Shown piece after piece: positions 52,026 through 60,479 of a stretch of DNA of 64,000 nucleotides. Source of the stretch: Pontibacter pamirensis (lineage in GTDB: Bacteria; Bacteroidota; Bacteroidia; Cytophagales; Hymenobacteraceae); NCBI RefSeq assembly GCF_010015475.1, contig NZ_SSNI01000025.1, forward strand, positions 1 to 64,000, in the 5' to 3' direction. Positions within the stretch are counted from its first letter, which is position 1. Every line of letters begins with the position of its first letter. A program made the translations under genes and the position numbers. Below the pieces are notes generated by a model. It searched no databases, was not told where the DNA came from, and saw only the letters and a program-made list of their open reading frames with translations.

Positions 52026-53783
52026 ATGAAAACATTCAGAAACGTAATACTTGCCACGTGCTGCCTGGCCTTCGTTGCATCAGGTGAAAGCAACGCTCAG
52101 TCTTCGAAAAAGAGAGCCCGTTCTGCAACCGACACGGCCACTGCCCCGCAAAAGCAGGAGCCATCAGCGCGCGACAGGCAAATAAGCGAGGCACTGTTTC
52201 TGGATGGAATGAAATATTATATGCTGGAGGACTATCAACAAGCCCTCCAGCTTTTTCAAAAAGCCTACACCGTTACCCCCGACAACGCCGCTTTAAATTA
52301 TAAGATAGGCGAAACATACCTGCACCTTAAAGACTCAGAGTCGGCAATGCCTTTTGCAAAGGCAGCAGTAGTCCTTGAAAAGCAGAACGCCTACTACTAC
52401 CTCCTGGTAGCGCAGCTGCACACAGAAAAAAAGCAGTATACCGAAGCTGCCCAGGCTTTCAACGACCTGCTGCGCAATGTGCCCAACTCAGAAGAGTACC
52501 TTTTTAACCTGGCCGATCTCTATTTGTCGCAGTCCCGTTTTGAGGATGCTCTGAAAACGTATGAGCGCATTGAAGATGAATTTGGTGAGATGGAGCAGCT
52601 CCTCGTAAACCGCCAGCAGATATACCTGCGCCAGAAGAATATGCCAAAGGCGATTCTGGAAGGTGAGAAACTATTAGCAACCAACCCAACGGAAGTACGT
52701 TACTTTTTGGCCCAAGCTGAGCTTCTGAACGCTTCCAAGAAGCCGGACGATGCTATCCAGGTGCTGGACAAGGCGCTGCGCATAGAGCCGAATAACCCCT
52801 TTGCCCATCTTATGCTCTCGGACCTGAATCGCCAGAAAGGCAATAAAGCGGAAGCTGAGAAGCAGGTAAAAGAGGCATTTAGCAGCGCGGAATTAGACAT
52901 CGATACCAAAGTGCGCATCTTGGTTGACTTCATACGCCAGCTACCTAACCCTGAAGTGAAAGATGTAGCGCTGGAGCTTGTTGACCTGACCATCGAAAAA
53001 CACCCTGACGAAGCCAAAGCTTATGCTGTAGCAGGCGATTTGCAAACAATTGTAGGCAAGAAAGAGGACGCGCGCAATAACTACCTTCAGGCTGTAAAGC
53101 TGGATGATTCTCATTTCAAGATCTGGCAGCAGATTGTGCTGCTGGACGCAGAGCTCTCAGAGGCGAGTGCCATGGTGAAACACTCTGAGCAGGCGTTAGA
53201 GCTTTTTCCAAACCAGGCAGTATTCTGGTTCTATAACGGAACCGGCCACCTGATTGCGAAAAACTATGACAGGGCTGTAAAATCGCTGGAGCACGGCAAG
53301 CGCCTTTCAGCTGGCGAACCGGAGTTGCTGGTACAGTTTAATATGCAACTGGGCGATGGCTACAATTCGCTGAAAGAGTATGAAAAAGCGGACAAGGCAT
53401 ACGAAGCAGTACTGGCGCAGGACAAAGACAATGAGCACGTACTAAACAACTACAGCTATTTCCTGTCGCTGCGCAACCAGAACATGCAGAAAGCCATGGA
53501 AATGGCAGAGCGCCTTGTAAAGCAGCATCCTACTAACCCTACTTACCTGGATACCTATGCCTGGGTGCTGTACAAAAGCGGCAAGTATACGGAAGCACGT
53601 AAATACCTGGAGCAGGCGGTAGCCATTTCAGACGATGCCACCATTGTAGAGCATTACGGTGATGTGTTGTTCAAGCTGGGAAAAAAAGAAGAAGCTGTCA
53701 GCCAATGGCAGAAAGCCAAGCTAAAAGGCGAAGCCTCAGCCTTTATTGATAAAAAAATAAAAGACAGAAAGCTGTATGAGTAA
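52026..53783 (+). CDS. exported TPR-repeat protein
   Basis: A 585-residue protein with a signal peptide-like start (NVILATCCLAFVASGESNAQ) and about ten tetratricopeptide repeats (e.g. YQQALQLFQKAYTVTPDNAALNYKIG; AKAYAVAGDLQTIVGKKEDAR). A periplasmic or outer-membrane scaffold, by position involved in envelope assembly. The stop overlaps the next gene by 8 bases. Confidence 0.88.
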   Translation: MKTFRNVILATCCLAFVASGESNAQSSKKRARSATDTATAPQKQEPSARDRQISEALFLDGMKYYMLEDYQQALQLFQKAYTVTPDNAALNYKIGETYLHLKDSESAMPFAKAAVVLEKQNAYYYLLVAQLHTEKKQYTEAAQAFNDLLRNVPNSEEYLFNLADLYLSQSRFEDALKTYERIEDEFGEMEQLLVNRQQIYLRQKNMPKAILEGEKLLATNPTEVRYFLAQAELLNASKKPDDAIQVLDKALRIEPNNPFAHLMLSDLNRQKGNKAEAEKQVKEAFSSAELDIDTKVRILVDFIRQLPNPEVKDVALELVDLTIEKHPDEAKAYAVAGDLQTIVGKKEDARNNYLQAVKLDDSHFKIWQQIVLLDAELSEASAMVKHSEQALELFPNQAVFWFYNGTGHLIAKNYDRAVKSLEHGKRLSAGEPELLVQFNMQLGDGYNSLKEYEKADKAYEAVLAQDKDNEHVLNNYSYFLSLRNQNMQKAMEMAERLVKQHPTNPTYLDTYAWVLYKSGKYTEARKYLEQAVAISDDATIVEHYGDVLFKLGKKEEAVSQWQKAKLKGEASAFIDKKIKDRKLYE

Positions 53784-54528
53784 ACACATTTTGCTCTGCC
53801 TGGCAGTAGTTTTCCTGCTGGCAGGCTGCAAAAGAGAAACAGCGCCCACCACTGCCTCTGCCACTACAGAAACCATAGGCACAGTATCCGTTAACAATTT
53901 TGATTTTGATTACTTCAGCTCTAAAGGCCAGCTTTCGCTGAACAGCAAAAAAGAGAACCTATCATCAGGCGTTTCCATCCGGATGAAGAAGGACAGCGTG
54001 ATATGGGTATCAGTGCAGCCGGGACTTGGCATTGAGGCAGCCCGCATGATGCTGACACAGGACTCCGTATACCTGATGAACCGCCTGCAAAAGGAGTATG
54101 TGGCCACCGACTATTCCTTTCTTCGCAACAGGTTTCAGGTGGATGTAAACTTTGAGATACTGCAGGCCATCCTGCTGGGCAATTACGAGCAGCAGGGTAC
54201 AGAGAAAGCCATGGATGAGGGCGAACTGCAGCATGTGCAGCAGATGCGTGAGAACTTGCTGTTCGACTACTTTATTGGCCGCCTGAACAGTAAACTGCAA
54301 CAGCTGAATGTACAGGACCAAAACACAGGCAACACCATCACTGTGCTGTATAGCAGCTTTGAGGATATAGGGCAGGAGCCCTTTGCACACGCACTGGCAG
54401 CGCAGGTACTTCAGAAAGGTGAGGTGTCTGACTTTAAAATCAACTACAGTCGTGTAGCGGTCTCTGACGAGGCGCTCTCTTTCCCGTTCAGTGTACCGTC
54501 TGATTATAAGCGCCCGCCTGTCAATTAA
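53776..54528 (+). CDS. DUF4292 domain lipoprotein
   Basis: A 250-residue lipoprotein with lipobox FLLAGC (cysteine near residue 18), then a LolA/LolB-like beta-barrel half (FDFDYFSSKGQLSLNSKKEN, SVSIRMKKDSVIWVSVQPGL-like stretches). DUF4292 proteins are thought to resemble LolB, which receives lipoproteins at the outer membrane. The coupling with the TPR gene fits an envelope function. Confidence 0.82.
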   Translation: MSKHILLCLAVVFLLAGCKRETAPTTASATTETIGTVSVNNFDFDYFSSKGQLSLNSKKENLSSGVSIRMKKDSVIWVSVQPGLGIEAARMMLTQDSVYLMNRLQKEYVATDYSFLRNRFQVDVNFEILQAILLGNYEQQGTEKAMDEGELQHVQQMRENLLFDYFIGRLNSKLQQLNVQDQNTGNTITVLYSSFEDIGQEPFAHALAAQVLQKGEVSDFKINYSRVAVSDEALSFPFSVPSDYKRPPVN

Positions 54529-54603
54529 ATATCTGAGGCTGTTGGTTCTTCACTTATAGTTTTGCCATATTTGTAAACTCAGAGTAGAAGAACCACCCTT
54601 GTG

Positions 54604-55842
54604 ATGAACGCCCTTTACAGACTCACTTTTTTCCTGCTATTGCTTTCCCTGCCCCTGGCTACCCAGGCCCAGAAAAAGAAAAGCAAGGCCCAGTTGGAAA
54701 AAGAGAAGAAAGAAAATCTTAGCCGTATAAAAGAAGCAAACCGCATTCTGCAGCAGACCAAGAAGCAGAAGGAGGCTTCTATTGGTCAGCTAAATGCCAT
54801 CAAAGAAAAAATAACGGTTCAGAAAGGTGTTATCAGCAACATCTCCCGCGAAATACACTTTATTGAGTCTGATGTACAGGAGACGGAGGGCATTGTAGGG
54901 GCACTCCAGAACGACCTCGACAGGTTAAAAGCGGAATATGCCACCATGGTGTACGCTGCCTCCAAAACAGCAAACAGCTATAACAAGCTCATGTTCCTGT
55001 TTGCCTCCGATAACTTTAATCAATTGGTGCGGCGCATGCGCTACCTTCAGCAGTACTCAGAAGCCCGCAAAAAACAAGTAGAGCAGATAAGCAAGGTGCA
55101 GACTGTTCTCTCCGGTCAGTTAGCGATACTGGAGTCGAAGAAGCAGCAAAAGCAAAACCTGCTGAATAAGCAACTGTCAGAAAACAAGAACCTGCTAACC
55201 TTGCGCCAGCAGCAGGACAGTGTTATCACCAACCTCAGCAAACAGGAATCAAACCTGAAACAGGAAGTGGCGAGCCGCCAGGAATCTGTCAAGAAACTAG
55301 ATAAACTGATTGCCGACATTGTACGCGAGGAAATTGCCCGCGCCGCGCGAGCCGCCCGTGCGGCAGGTAAAGCATCCAGCGCCGGTGCCGGCAAGGTTAC
55401 CCTCACACCGGAACTGGCTCTTATCTCCTCTTCTTTTGCAGGTAACAAGGGCCGCCTGGCCTGGCCTGTGGAGCGGGGCTTTGTTTCCCAGAAATTCGGC
55501 CGCCACAACCATCCGGTACTAAAAGGAGTTGTGGTAGAAAACCACGGTGTTGATATACAGACCACTCAGGGAGCCAGCGCACGCGCTATTTTTGAAGGTA
55601 CGGTGCTCACTGTAGCTTCCGTGCCGGGTATGAACAACATTGTGATGGTGCAGCATGGTGACTACTTTACCGTGTATGCGAAGCTGAAAACGGTTACCGT
55701 GAAGCCTGGCCAGACAGTTAAGCTAAAAGATGTAATTGGCACGGTCTACACCGATAGCGACGGCACCACTGCGCTTCAGTTTCAGGTCTGGAAGAACCAG
55801 CAGAACCTGAACCCGGAGACCTGGATTGCCCGCTTGCAGTAA
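54604..55842 (+). CDS. EnvC-like murein hydrolase activator with degenerate LytM domain
   Basis: About 412 residues: signal peptide (LFLLLLSLPLATQAQ-like), long N-terminal coiled coil (~25-250) and a C-terminal M23/LytM domain. The first zinc ligand position of the family (H in HxGxD) is replaced (NHGVDIQT) and the HxH motif is altered (VYAKL where active enzymes have YAHL), so it is probably a non-catalytic activator of amidases, like EnvC. The GTG at 54601 is a second possible start. It ends the gene run with a 23-bp hairpin. Confidence 0.85.
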   Translation: MNALYRLTFFLLLLSLPLATQAQKKKSKAQLEKEKKENLSRIKEANRILQQTKKQKEASIGQLNAIKEKITVQKGVISNISREIHFIESDVQETEGIVGALQNDLDRLKAEYATMVYAASKTANSYNKLMFLFASDNFNQLVRRMRYLQQYSEARKKQVEQISKVQTVLSGQLAILESKKQQKQNLLNKQLSENKNLLTLRQQQDSVITNLSKQESNLKQEVASRQESVKKLDKLIADIVREEIARAARAARAAGKASSAGAGKVTLTPELALISSSFAGNKGRLAWPVERGFVSQKFGRHNHPVLKGVVVENHGVDIQTTQGASARAIFEGTVLTVASVPGMNNIVMVQHGDYFTVYAKLKTVTVKPGQTVKLKDVIGTVYTDSDGTTALQFQVWKNQQNLNPETWIARLQ

Positions 55843-55874
55843 AAGAGCACAACCGGTGGTCCCGGTTCAACAGG

Positions 55875-55932
55875 AAAGCCGGTGCCTCAGGATGTGTGTA
55901 GCTTACGAAACACATCCTGAGGCACCGGCTTT
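55875..55932. terminator. 23-bp perfect hairpin ending the envelope gene run
   Basis: Arms 55875-55897 and 55910-55932 are perfect reverse complements with a 12-nt loop. The outer ends are AAA/TTT. The long stem is clear and lies 33 bases past the stop. Confidence 0.85.
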
Positions 55933-56050
55933 ATCGTGATAACACGTTAGAGCCTTACCTCTCAGTGATTTATGACTTTGCCTGCTTCAGTAGCCTTGGA
56001 TACCTCTATGAAGAGCATGAAAGATGCGCCACATCAGCAGGGCCATAAAT

Positions 56051-56146
56051 AAAAAAACACCCCACAGTGTAGGGTGCCTTTCCAAGCTATGAAAACAAAC
56101 TTAATACTTTATATGAAAGCAAGCTTCTGAACGCCTGCATCAAAAT
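56051..56146 (-). ncRNA. candidate ~95-nt small RNA with promoter and terminator
   Basis: On the minus strand a full Bacteroidota promoter, TTG (56183-56181), 20 nt, TAAATTTG (56160-56153), predicts a start near 56146. An intrinsic terminator, CACCC (56076-56072) with GGGTG (56062-56058) followed by T7 (56057-56051), ends it. In between is only a 17-codon frame (ATG at 56140: MQAFRSLLSYKVLSLFS). No annotated gene explains this unit. Family unknown. Confidence 0.55.
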
Positions 56147-56183
56147 CAAAATCAAATTTACAACGATATGGTTACAAATGCAA

Positions 56184-56737
56184 CTGTAATGCATTAACCA
56201 GAAGTATCTTTAAATTTATTTATATATATACTTATATTTAATTGAAAAGTTTTGCTAATCCTCTCTTTTATTTTAAAAACAAATGAAAACATTGGTAAGT
56301 TGCTTCTGAAGCGGATATTTTAGTGCCTCTTTACCCTAATACGTCCGCCCAAAAGCGACACAGGGACGCTTTATCTCTTAATTGTGTGTTGCCAAATCCA
56401 ATAGTCTGCCCAAACTGTTGGTATTTAAGCGAATTATATTTTACCTTACCTGTGTCATTCGTCTGCTGTTGTATATAGGAAGTTGTTCCTATCGTCTTAC
56501 TGCTTCAGAATCATCAAGAGCAGCAAGCCCTGGGGAGCAGTACAGACAAGCATGCTATTCCTGAGGCGGCAGGAACTGGCAGCCAGCCATAACTTTATTA
56601 ATCATAGGTTGCTGAATAACAGGCAATAACCATATTATTTACAGCGTTTAAGAGCAGTATTAAACTTATCTAAGCTGTTATGGGTTTAATTAAAATATTA
56701 GATCTAATTTTGTAGCAATCATTTAAACATTTAAAAG
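56184..56737. other. intergenic region without a recognised gene
   Basis: About 550 bases, AT-rich on the left. No ORF with a credible start or family match. A TAATTTTG box at 56705-56712 could be the -7 element for tatA, although no -33 box fits. Confidence 0.5.
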
Positions 56738-56956
56738 ATGGAAATTACCAACACACTTTTGTTTATTGGAGGTCTCGGAGGCACAGAAATTTTCTTAATC
56801 CTCTTCGTTATCCTGCTTCTTTTCGGTGCTAAGCGTATTCCTGAACTAGCCAGAGGTATGGGCCGCGGCATCCGTGAGTTCAAAGACGCTACAAAGGAGA
56901 TCAAGAACGACATTGAGAGCTCAGTAAAAGACGACAGCCACACTACTACTAAGTAA
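56738..56956 (+). CDS. tatA: TatA/E twin-arginine translocase subunit
   Basis: A 72-residue protein with the typical single membrane helix (LGGTEIFLILFVILLLFGAKRIPELARGMG), then an amphipathic helix and a charged tail (REFKDATKEIKNDI). Forms the pore of the Tat pathway for folded proteins. Directly followed by a paralog. TatC is not in the window. Confidence 0.92.
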   Translation: MEITNTLLFIGGLGGTEIFLILFVILLLFGAKRIPELARGMGRGIREFKDATKEIKNDIESSVKDDSHTTTK

Positions 56957-56982
56957 TCCACCTATAAGCTTTCATTAGCTGT

Positions 56983-57201
56983 ATGTACTTTAGTACTGTA
57001 TTCCTTTTCCTGGGGGACCTTGGAGGAGGAGAAATGCTTGTCGTCATGATGGCAGTGCTTTTACTGTTTGGCGCTGATAAAATTCCAAATATAGCACGTT
57101 CTGTTGGGCGCGGCATGCGGGAGTTTAAAGATGCGACAAACGAAATCAAAAACGAACTTGAACAATCCATCAAAGACGAACCTAAGTCAAAAATAGATTG
57201 A
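56983..57201 (+). CDS. second TatA/TatB-like subunit
   Basis: A 72-residue paralog of the gene before it, with the helix LGGGEMLVVMMAVLLLFGADKIPNIARSVG and REFKDATNEIKNELEQSIK. The first part has glutamate and methionines in the helix, so it may have a TatB-like or regulatory share. The stop overlaps gatA through TTGA. Confidence 0.85.
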   Translation: MYFSTVFLFLGDLGGGEMLVVMMAVLLLFGADKIPNIARSVGRGMREFKDATNEIKNELEQSIKDEPKSKID

Positions 57202-58634
57202 GACAGTATAACTCGCTACACGACATCCGCACGGATATCGCCAATGGGCAGATTACGTGCCGGAACCTGGTAGAACACTATCTACAGAACATCAAAGAGA
57301 AAGCTGAACTGAATGCCTTTCTGGAGGTATTTGAGCAGGAAGCAATCACGCAGGCAGACATCGTAGATCACAAAATTGCCAATGGCACAGCCGGAAAACT
57401 GGCTGGAATGATCATCGGCATTAAAGATGTTCTTGCCTACAAGGGGCACAGTCTGCAAGCTTCCAGCAAAATCCTGGACGGCTTCAAGTCACTTTACACC
57501 GCTTCGGCTGTAGAACGCCTCCTTCAGGAAGATGCCATCATCATTGGCCGCCAGAACTGCGATGAGTTTGCCATGGGTGCCTCTAATGAGTCATCCGCCT
57601 TTGGCAATGTGCTCAACGCCGACGACACCTCCCGTGTACCAGGCGGTTCTTCAGGTGGTTCGGCTGTGGCAGTACAGGCTGACCTGTGCCTTGTCTCTAT
57701 TGGTTCAGATACCGGTGGTTCTGTGCGCCAGCCTGCTGCTTTCTGCGGTGTTGTCGGTTTTAAACCTACCTATTCCCGTATTTCACGCTATGGCCTTATC
57801 GCCTACGCCTCTTCTTTCGACCAGATTGGGTTTATAACGAAGAGTGTATCCGATGCAGCATTGTTGCTGGAGGTAGTAGCAGGCAAAGACGGTATGGATA
57901 GTACCGCCAGCGAGCGCGAGGTGCCTGCTTACAGCGAGTTACTTTCTACAGACAAAAAATATAAAATCGGCTACATCCGCGACTGCTTCGAAAACGAAGG
58001 CCTGGATGCGGAAGTGAAAGAGGCTATACTGGGTGTAAAAGAAATGCTCAAGGACGATGGCCACCAGGTAGAGGCGGTAGAGTTCCCTTACCTCGACTAC
58101 ATTGTGCCTACGTACTACATCCTCACCACTGCCGAAGCCAGCTCTAACCTGGGACGCTACGACGGTGTGAAGTATGGCTTCCGTTCTGGAAACGTGACGG
58201 ACCTGACCTCACTGTATAAGAAAACCCGGGCCGAAGGCTTTGGGCATGAAGTGCAGCGCCGCATCATGCTGGGTACTTTTGTACTAAGTGCCGACTATTA
58301 TGATGCCTACTACACCAAGGCGCAGAAAGTGAGACGACTAATTAAAGAGAAGACGGACGAGTTGCTTCAGGAATATGATTTTCTTATCTTGCCTACAGCT
58401 CCTACAACTGCCTTTAAAATTGGGGAGAATATAGAAAATCCGTTGGCCATGTACCTGGCCGATATCTTTACAGTTCAGGCCTCACTCGCAGGCGTACCAG
58501 CTATTTCTATTCCGGCTGGCCGCGATGCTAACGGCCTGTCCATAGGGTTACAGTTAATGACCCGCTCATTCGAAGAGCCGCAGCTGCTGGCTTTCTCGAA
58601 TTATATCATGGACAAGATAACCGTTGAAGCATAG
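57198..58634 (+). CDS. gatA: Asp-tRNA(Asn)/Glu-tRNA(Gln) amidotransferase subunit A
   Basis: A 478-residue amidase that amidates misacylated Glu-tRNA(Gln) or Asp-tRNA(Asn) with GatB and GatC. The Ser-cisSer-Lys triad is K76 (GIKDVLA), S151 (GGSSGGSAVAV) and S175 (GSDTGGSVRQPA). The start is TTG at 57198, sharing TTGA with the stop of the Tat paralog, so it is translationally coupled. Family proteins normally begin at this point. Confidence 0.93.
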   Translation: MRQYNSLHDIRTDIANGQITCRNLVEHYLQNIKEKAELNAFLEVFEQEAITQADIVDHKIANGTAGKLAGMIIGIKDVLAYKGHSLQASSKILDGFKSLYTASAVERLLQEDAIIIGRQNCDEFAMGASNESSAFGNVLNADDTSRVPGGSSGGSAVAVQADLCLVSIGSDTGGSVRQPAAFCGVVGFKPTYSRISRYGLIAYASSFDQIGFITKSVSDAALLLEVVAGKDGMDSTASEREVPAYSELLSTDKKYKIGYIRDCFENEGLDAEVKEAILGVKEMLKDDGHQVEAVEFPYLDYIVPTYYILTTAEASSNLGRYDGVKYGFRSGNVTDLTSLYKKTRAEGFGHEVQRRIMLGTFVLSADYYDAYYTKAQKVRRLIKEKTDELLQEYDFLILPTAPTTAFKIGENIENPLAMYLADIFTVQASLAGVPAISIPAGRDANGLSIGLQLMTRSFEEPQLLAFSNYIMDKITVEA

Positions 58635-58644
58635 ATAAAATGCC

Positions 58645-60219
58645 ATGACCTACACAAAATTCTTTACACTGCTCACGGCTGTGGTCTGTAGCGTATGGGG
58701 AAACAACACCCCTGCTATCGGCCACGGCCGTTTGCTTGAAACGCCTTTTACGGCAGACGACTCACTAAGAACCAAAGTAAAAACTGCCCTCTCCCCTGAA
58801 GAGGAGGCCCTGCTGGTAGAGTATGTTCCCAATGTGCCTAGCGACCTGATTGCAGACAGGCTGAGCTGCATTGAGACAGAGATTCCGCTTGAGTTTAACA
58901 ATTATGTAAGGAATTTTATTGACTACTTTACCATCCGGAACAGGAAGTATTCCCGCACCATGCTCACGCGCGAGAACGTGTACTTCCCGATGTATGAGAA
59001 GTATCTCAAAAAGCATAACATGCCGATGGAGCTAAAGTACCTTTCCATCGTGGAATCAGGGCTTAACCCAAAGGCACTCTCGCCAGTAGGAGCAGCTGGC
59101 CTGTGGCAGTTTATGAAACCGACAGCCGGCGACTTTGGCTTAAAATTCAATGAGTATGTTGATGAGCGCCTGGACCCGGAGAAGTCTACCGAAGCAGCGT
59201 TAAAGTTCCTGCGCCGCCTCCACAACACCTACGGCGACTGGGAATTGGCCATGGCAGCTTACAACTGCGGCCCCGGCAACGTGAACAAAGCCATCCGCAA
59301 AGCTGGTGGCGGCAAAAAGACATTCTGGGAAATATTCCCGTACCTCCCAAAAGAAACCCGCGGCTACATTCCATCCATGACGGCCGTCATCTATACCATG
59401 CATCATGCCGGAGACCATAATATTTTCTCTGACTCCATTCTATACCAGCCACAGGTAGCCTACCTGGAAGTAACACAGGAACTGGATTTGAACAGACTCG
59501 CTGCTGAACTGCATATAACTCCGGCACAACTGATGGCCCTGAACCCTGAAGTGAAGGGCACGACTATACCAAAGCATCTGCGCAACTACAAACTTCGCAT
59601 TCCGGCAGAACGCGCTCCCTTACTGGCCTCTGTGGAAGACAAAAGCTGTATCATGCTAGCCGCTGCCCCTGTACATGAGCCAGTCAGGAGAAACGAGGCC
59701 GCTACAGAAGCACCTGTTTTACTGGCCTCTGCCAAAAAGGAGAAGCCTGCAGAGAAGAAAACAGAGAAGGCTGCCGATAAAACAGAAGATAAAGAAGAAC
59801 CGGCTGTGGCTGTAACTGCAGCTGATAAAAAATCAACGTACATAGTACAACGTGGCGATAACCTGACGCAGATTGCCTTGCGCCACCAGGTGACTATTGC
59901 ACAGCTAAAAGAGTGGAACGACCTAAAGGGCAGCAGCATTAAGCCAGACCAGAAACTGATTATATACAAGCAGGCTACCGCAGTAGAAGAACCCGTTTTG
60001 CTTGCCTCTAACGAGGAAGTGCAGCCAGCCGCCAAAGCAACTGCCAAACAGGTAAAAGAAAGCGTGCAGGCAGAGCAGGTGATTCACCATGTGCAACCAG
60101 GCGATACCCTCTGGAATATCTCCCGCAAGTATGACGGCATCAGCATTGAGCAAATCAAGAAGCTGAACAAACTGAAATCTGACAACTTGAAGCCTGGCCA
60201 GAAGCTGATCCTGAGCTAA
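58645..60219 (+). CDS. membrane-bound lytic transglycosylase (MltD-like)
   Basis: A 524-residue murein hydrolase: export signal, SLT domain with catalytic glutamate E137 (SIVESGLNPKALSPVGAAGLWQFM split over the site), the AAYNCGPGNVNKAIRKAG block, a Lys/Glu/Ala-rich linker and two LysM repeats (~398-443, ~480-524) binding peptidoglycan. Typical MltD layout. It sits 10 bases after gatA. Confidence 0.9.
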   Translation: MTYTKFFTLLTAVVCSVWGNNTPAIGHGRLLETPFTADDSLRTKVKTALSPEEEALLVEYVPNVPSDLIADRLSCIETEIPLEFNNYVRNFIDYFTIRNRKYSRTMLTRENVYFPMYEKYLKKHNMPMELKYLSIVESGLNPKALSPVGAAGLWQFMKPTAGDFGLKFNEYVDERLDPEKSTEAALKFLRRLHNTYGDWELAMAAYNCGPGNVNKAIRKAGGGKKTFWEIFPYLPKETRGYIPSMTAVIYTMHHAGDHNIFSDSILYQPQVAYLEVTQELDLNRLAAELHITPAQLMALNPEVKGTTIPKHLRNYKLRIPAERAPLLASVEDKSCIMLAAAPVHEPVRRNEAATEAPVLLASAKKEKPAEKKTEKAADKTEDKEEPAVAVTAADKKSTYIVQRGDNLTQIALRHQVTIAQLKEWNDLKGSSIKPDQKLIIYKQATAVEEPVLLASNEEVQPAAKATAKQVKESVQAEQVIHHVQPGDTLWNISRKYDGISIEQIKKLNKLKSDNLKPGQKLILS

Positions 60220-60243
60220 AACCTCCAGCTACCTTTAAAAAAG

Positions 60244-60272
60244 AGCACCTTCTGCAGAAGAGGGTGCTTTTT
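60244..60272 (+). terminator. intrinsic terminator after the transglycosylase gene
   Basis: AGCACC pairs with GGTGCT, extended by TTCT/AGAA, and is followed by TTTTT. Confidence 0.75.
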
Positions 60273-60479
60273 GTTTATCAGTAGGTTAAGGTATTGTAAT
60301 TTGTACTAAAAAATTGTTAAATTCTGCACTATAAACTATTGCACTCCTTATCTTTGAAAGCTTAACCTGGACAATCAGCTAATTCTTTCAAAATTGGACT
60401 TTAATTACATTCATACAAATAAGAGCCAAAGCCGTTCTGCCAAAGCAGGAAACCTGTAATACAAACAACAAACGCATCT

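Noticed and set aside
56382..56564. A 60-residue + strand frame
   Set aside because: Odd composition, no start context and no family features.
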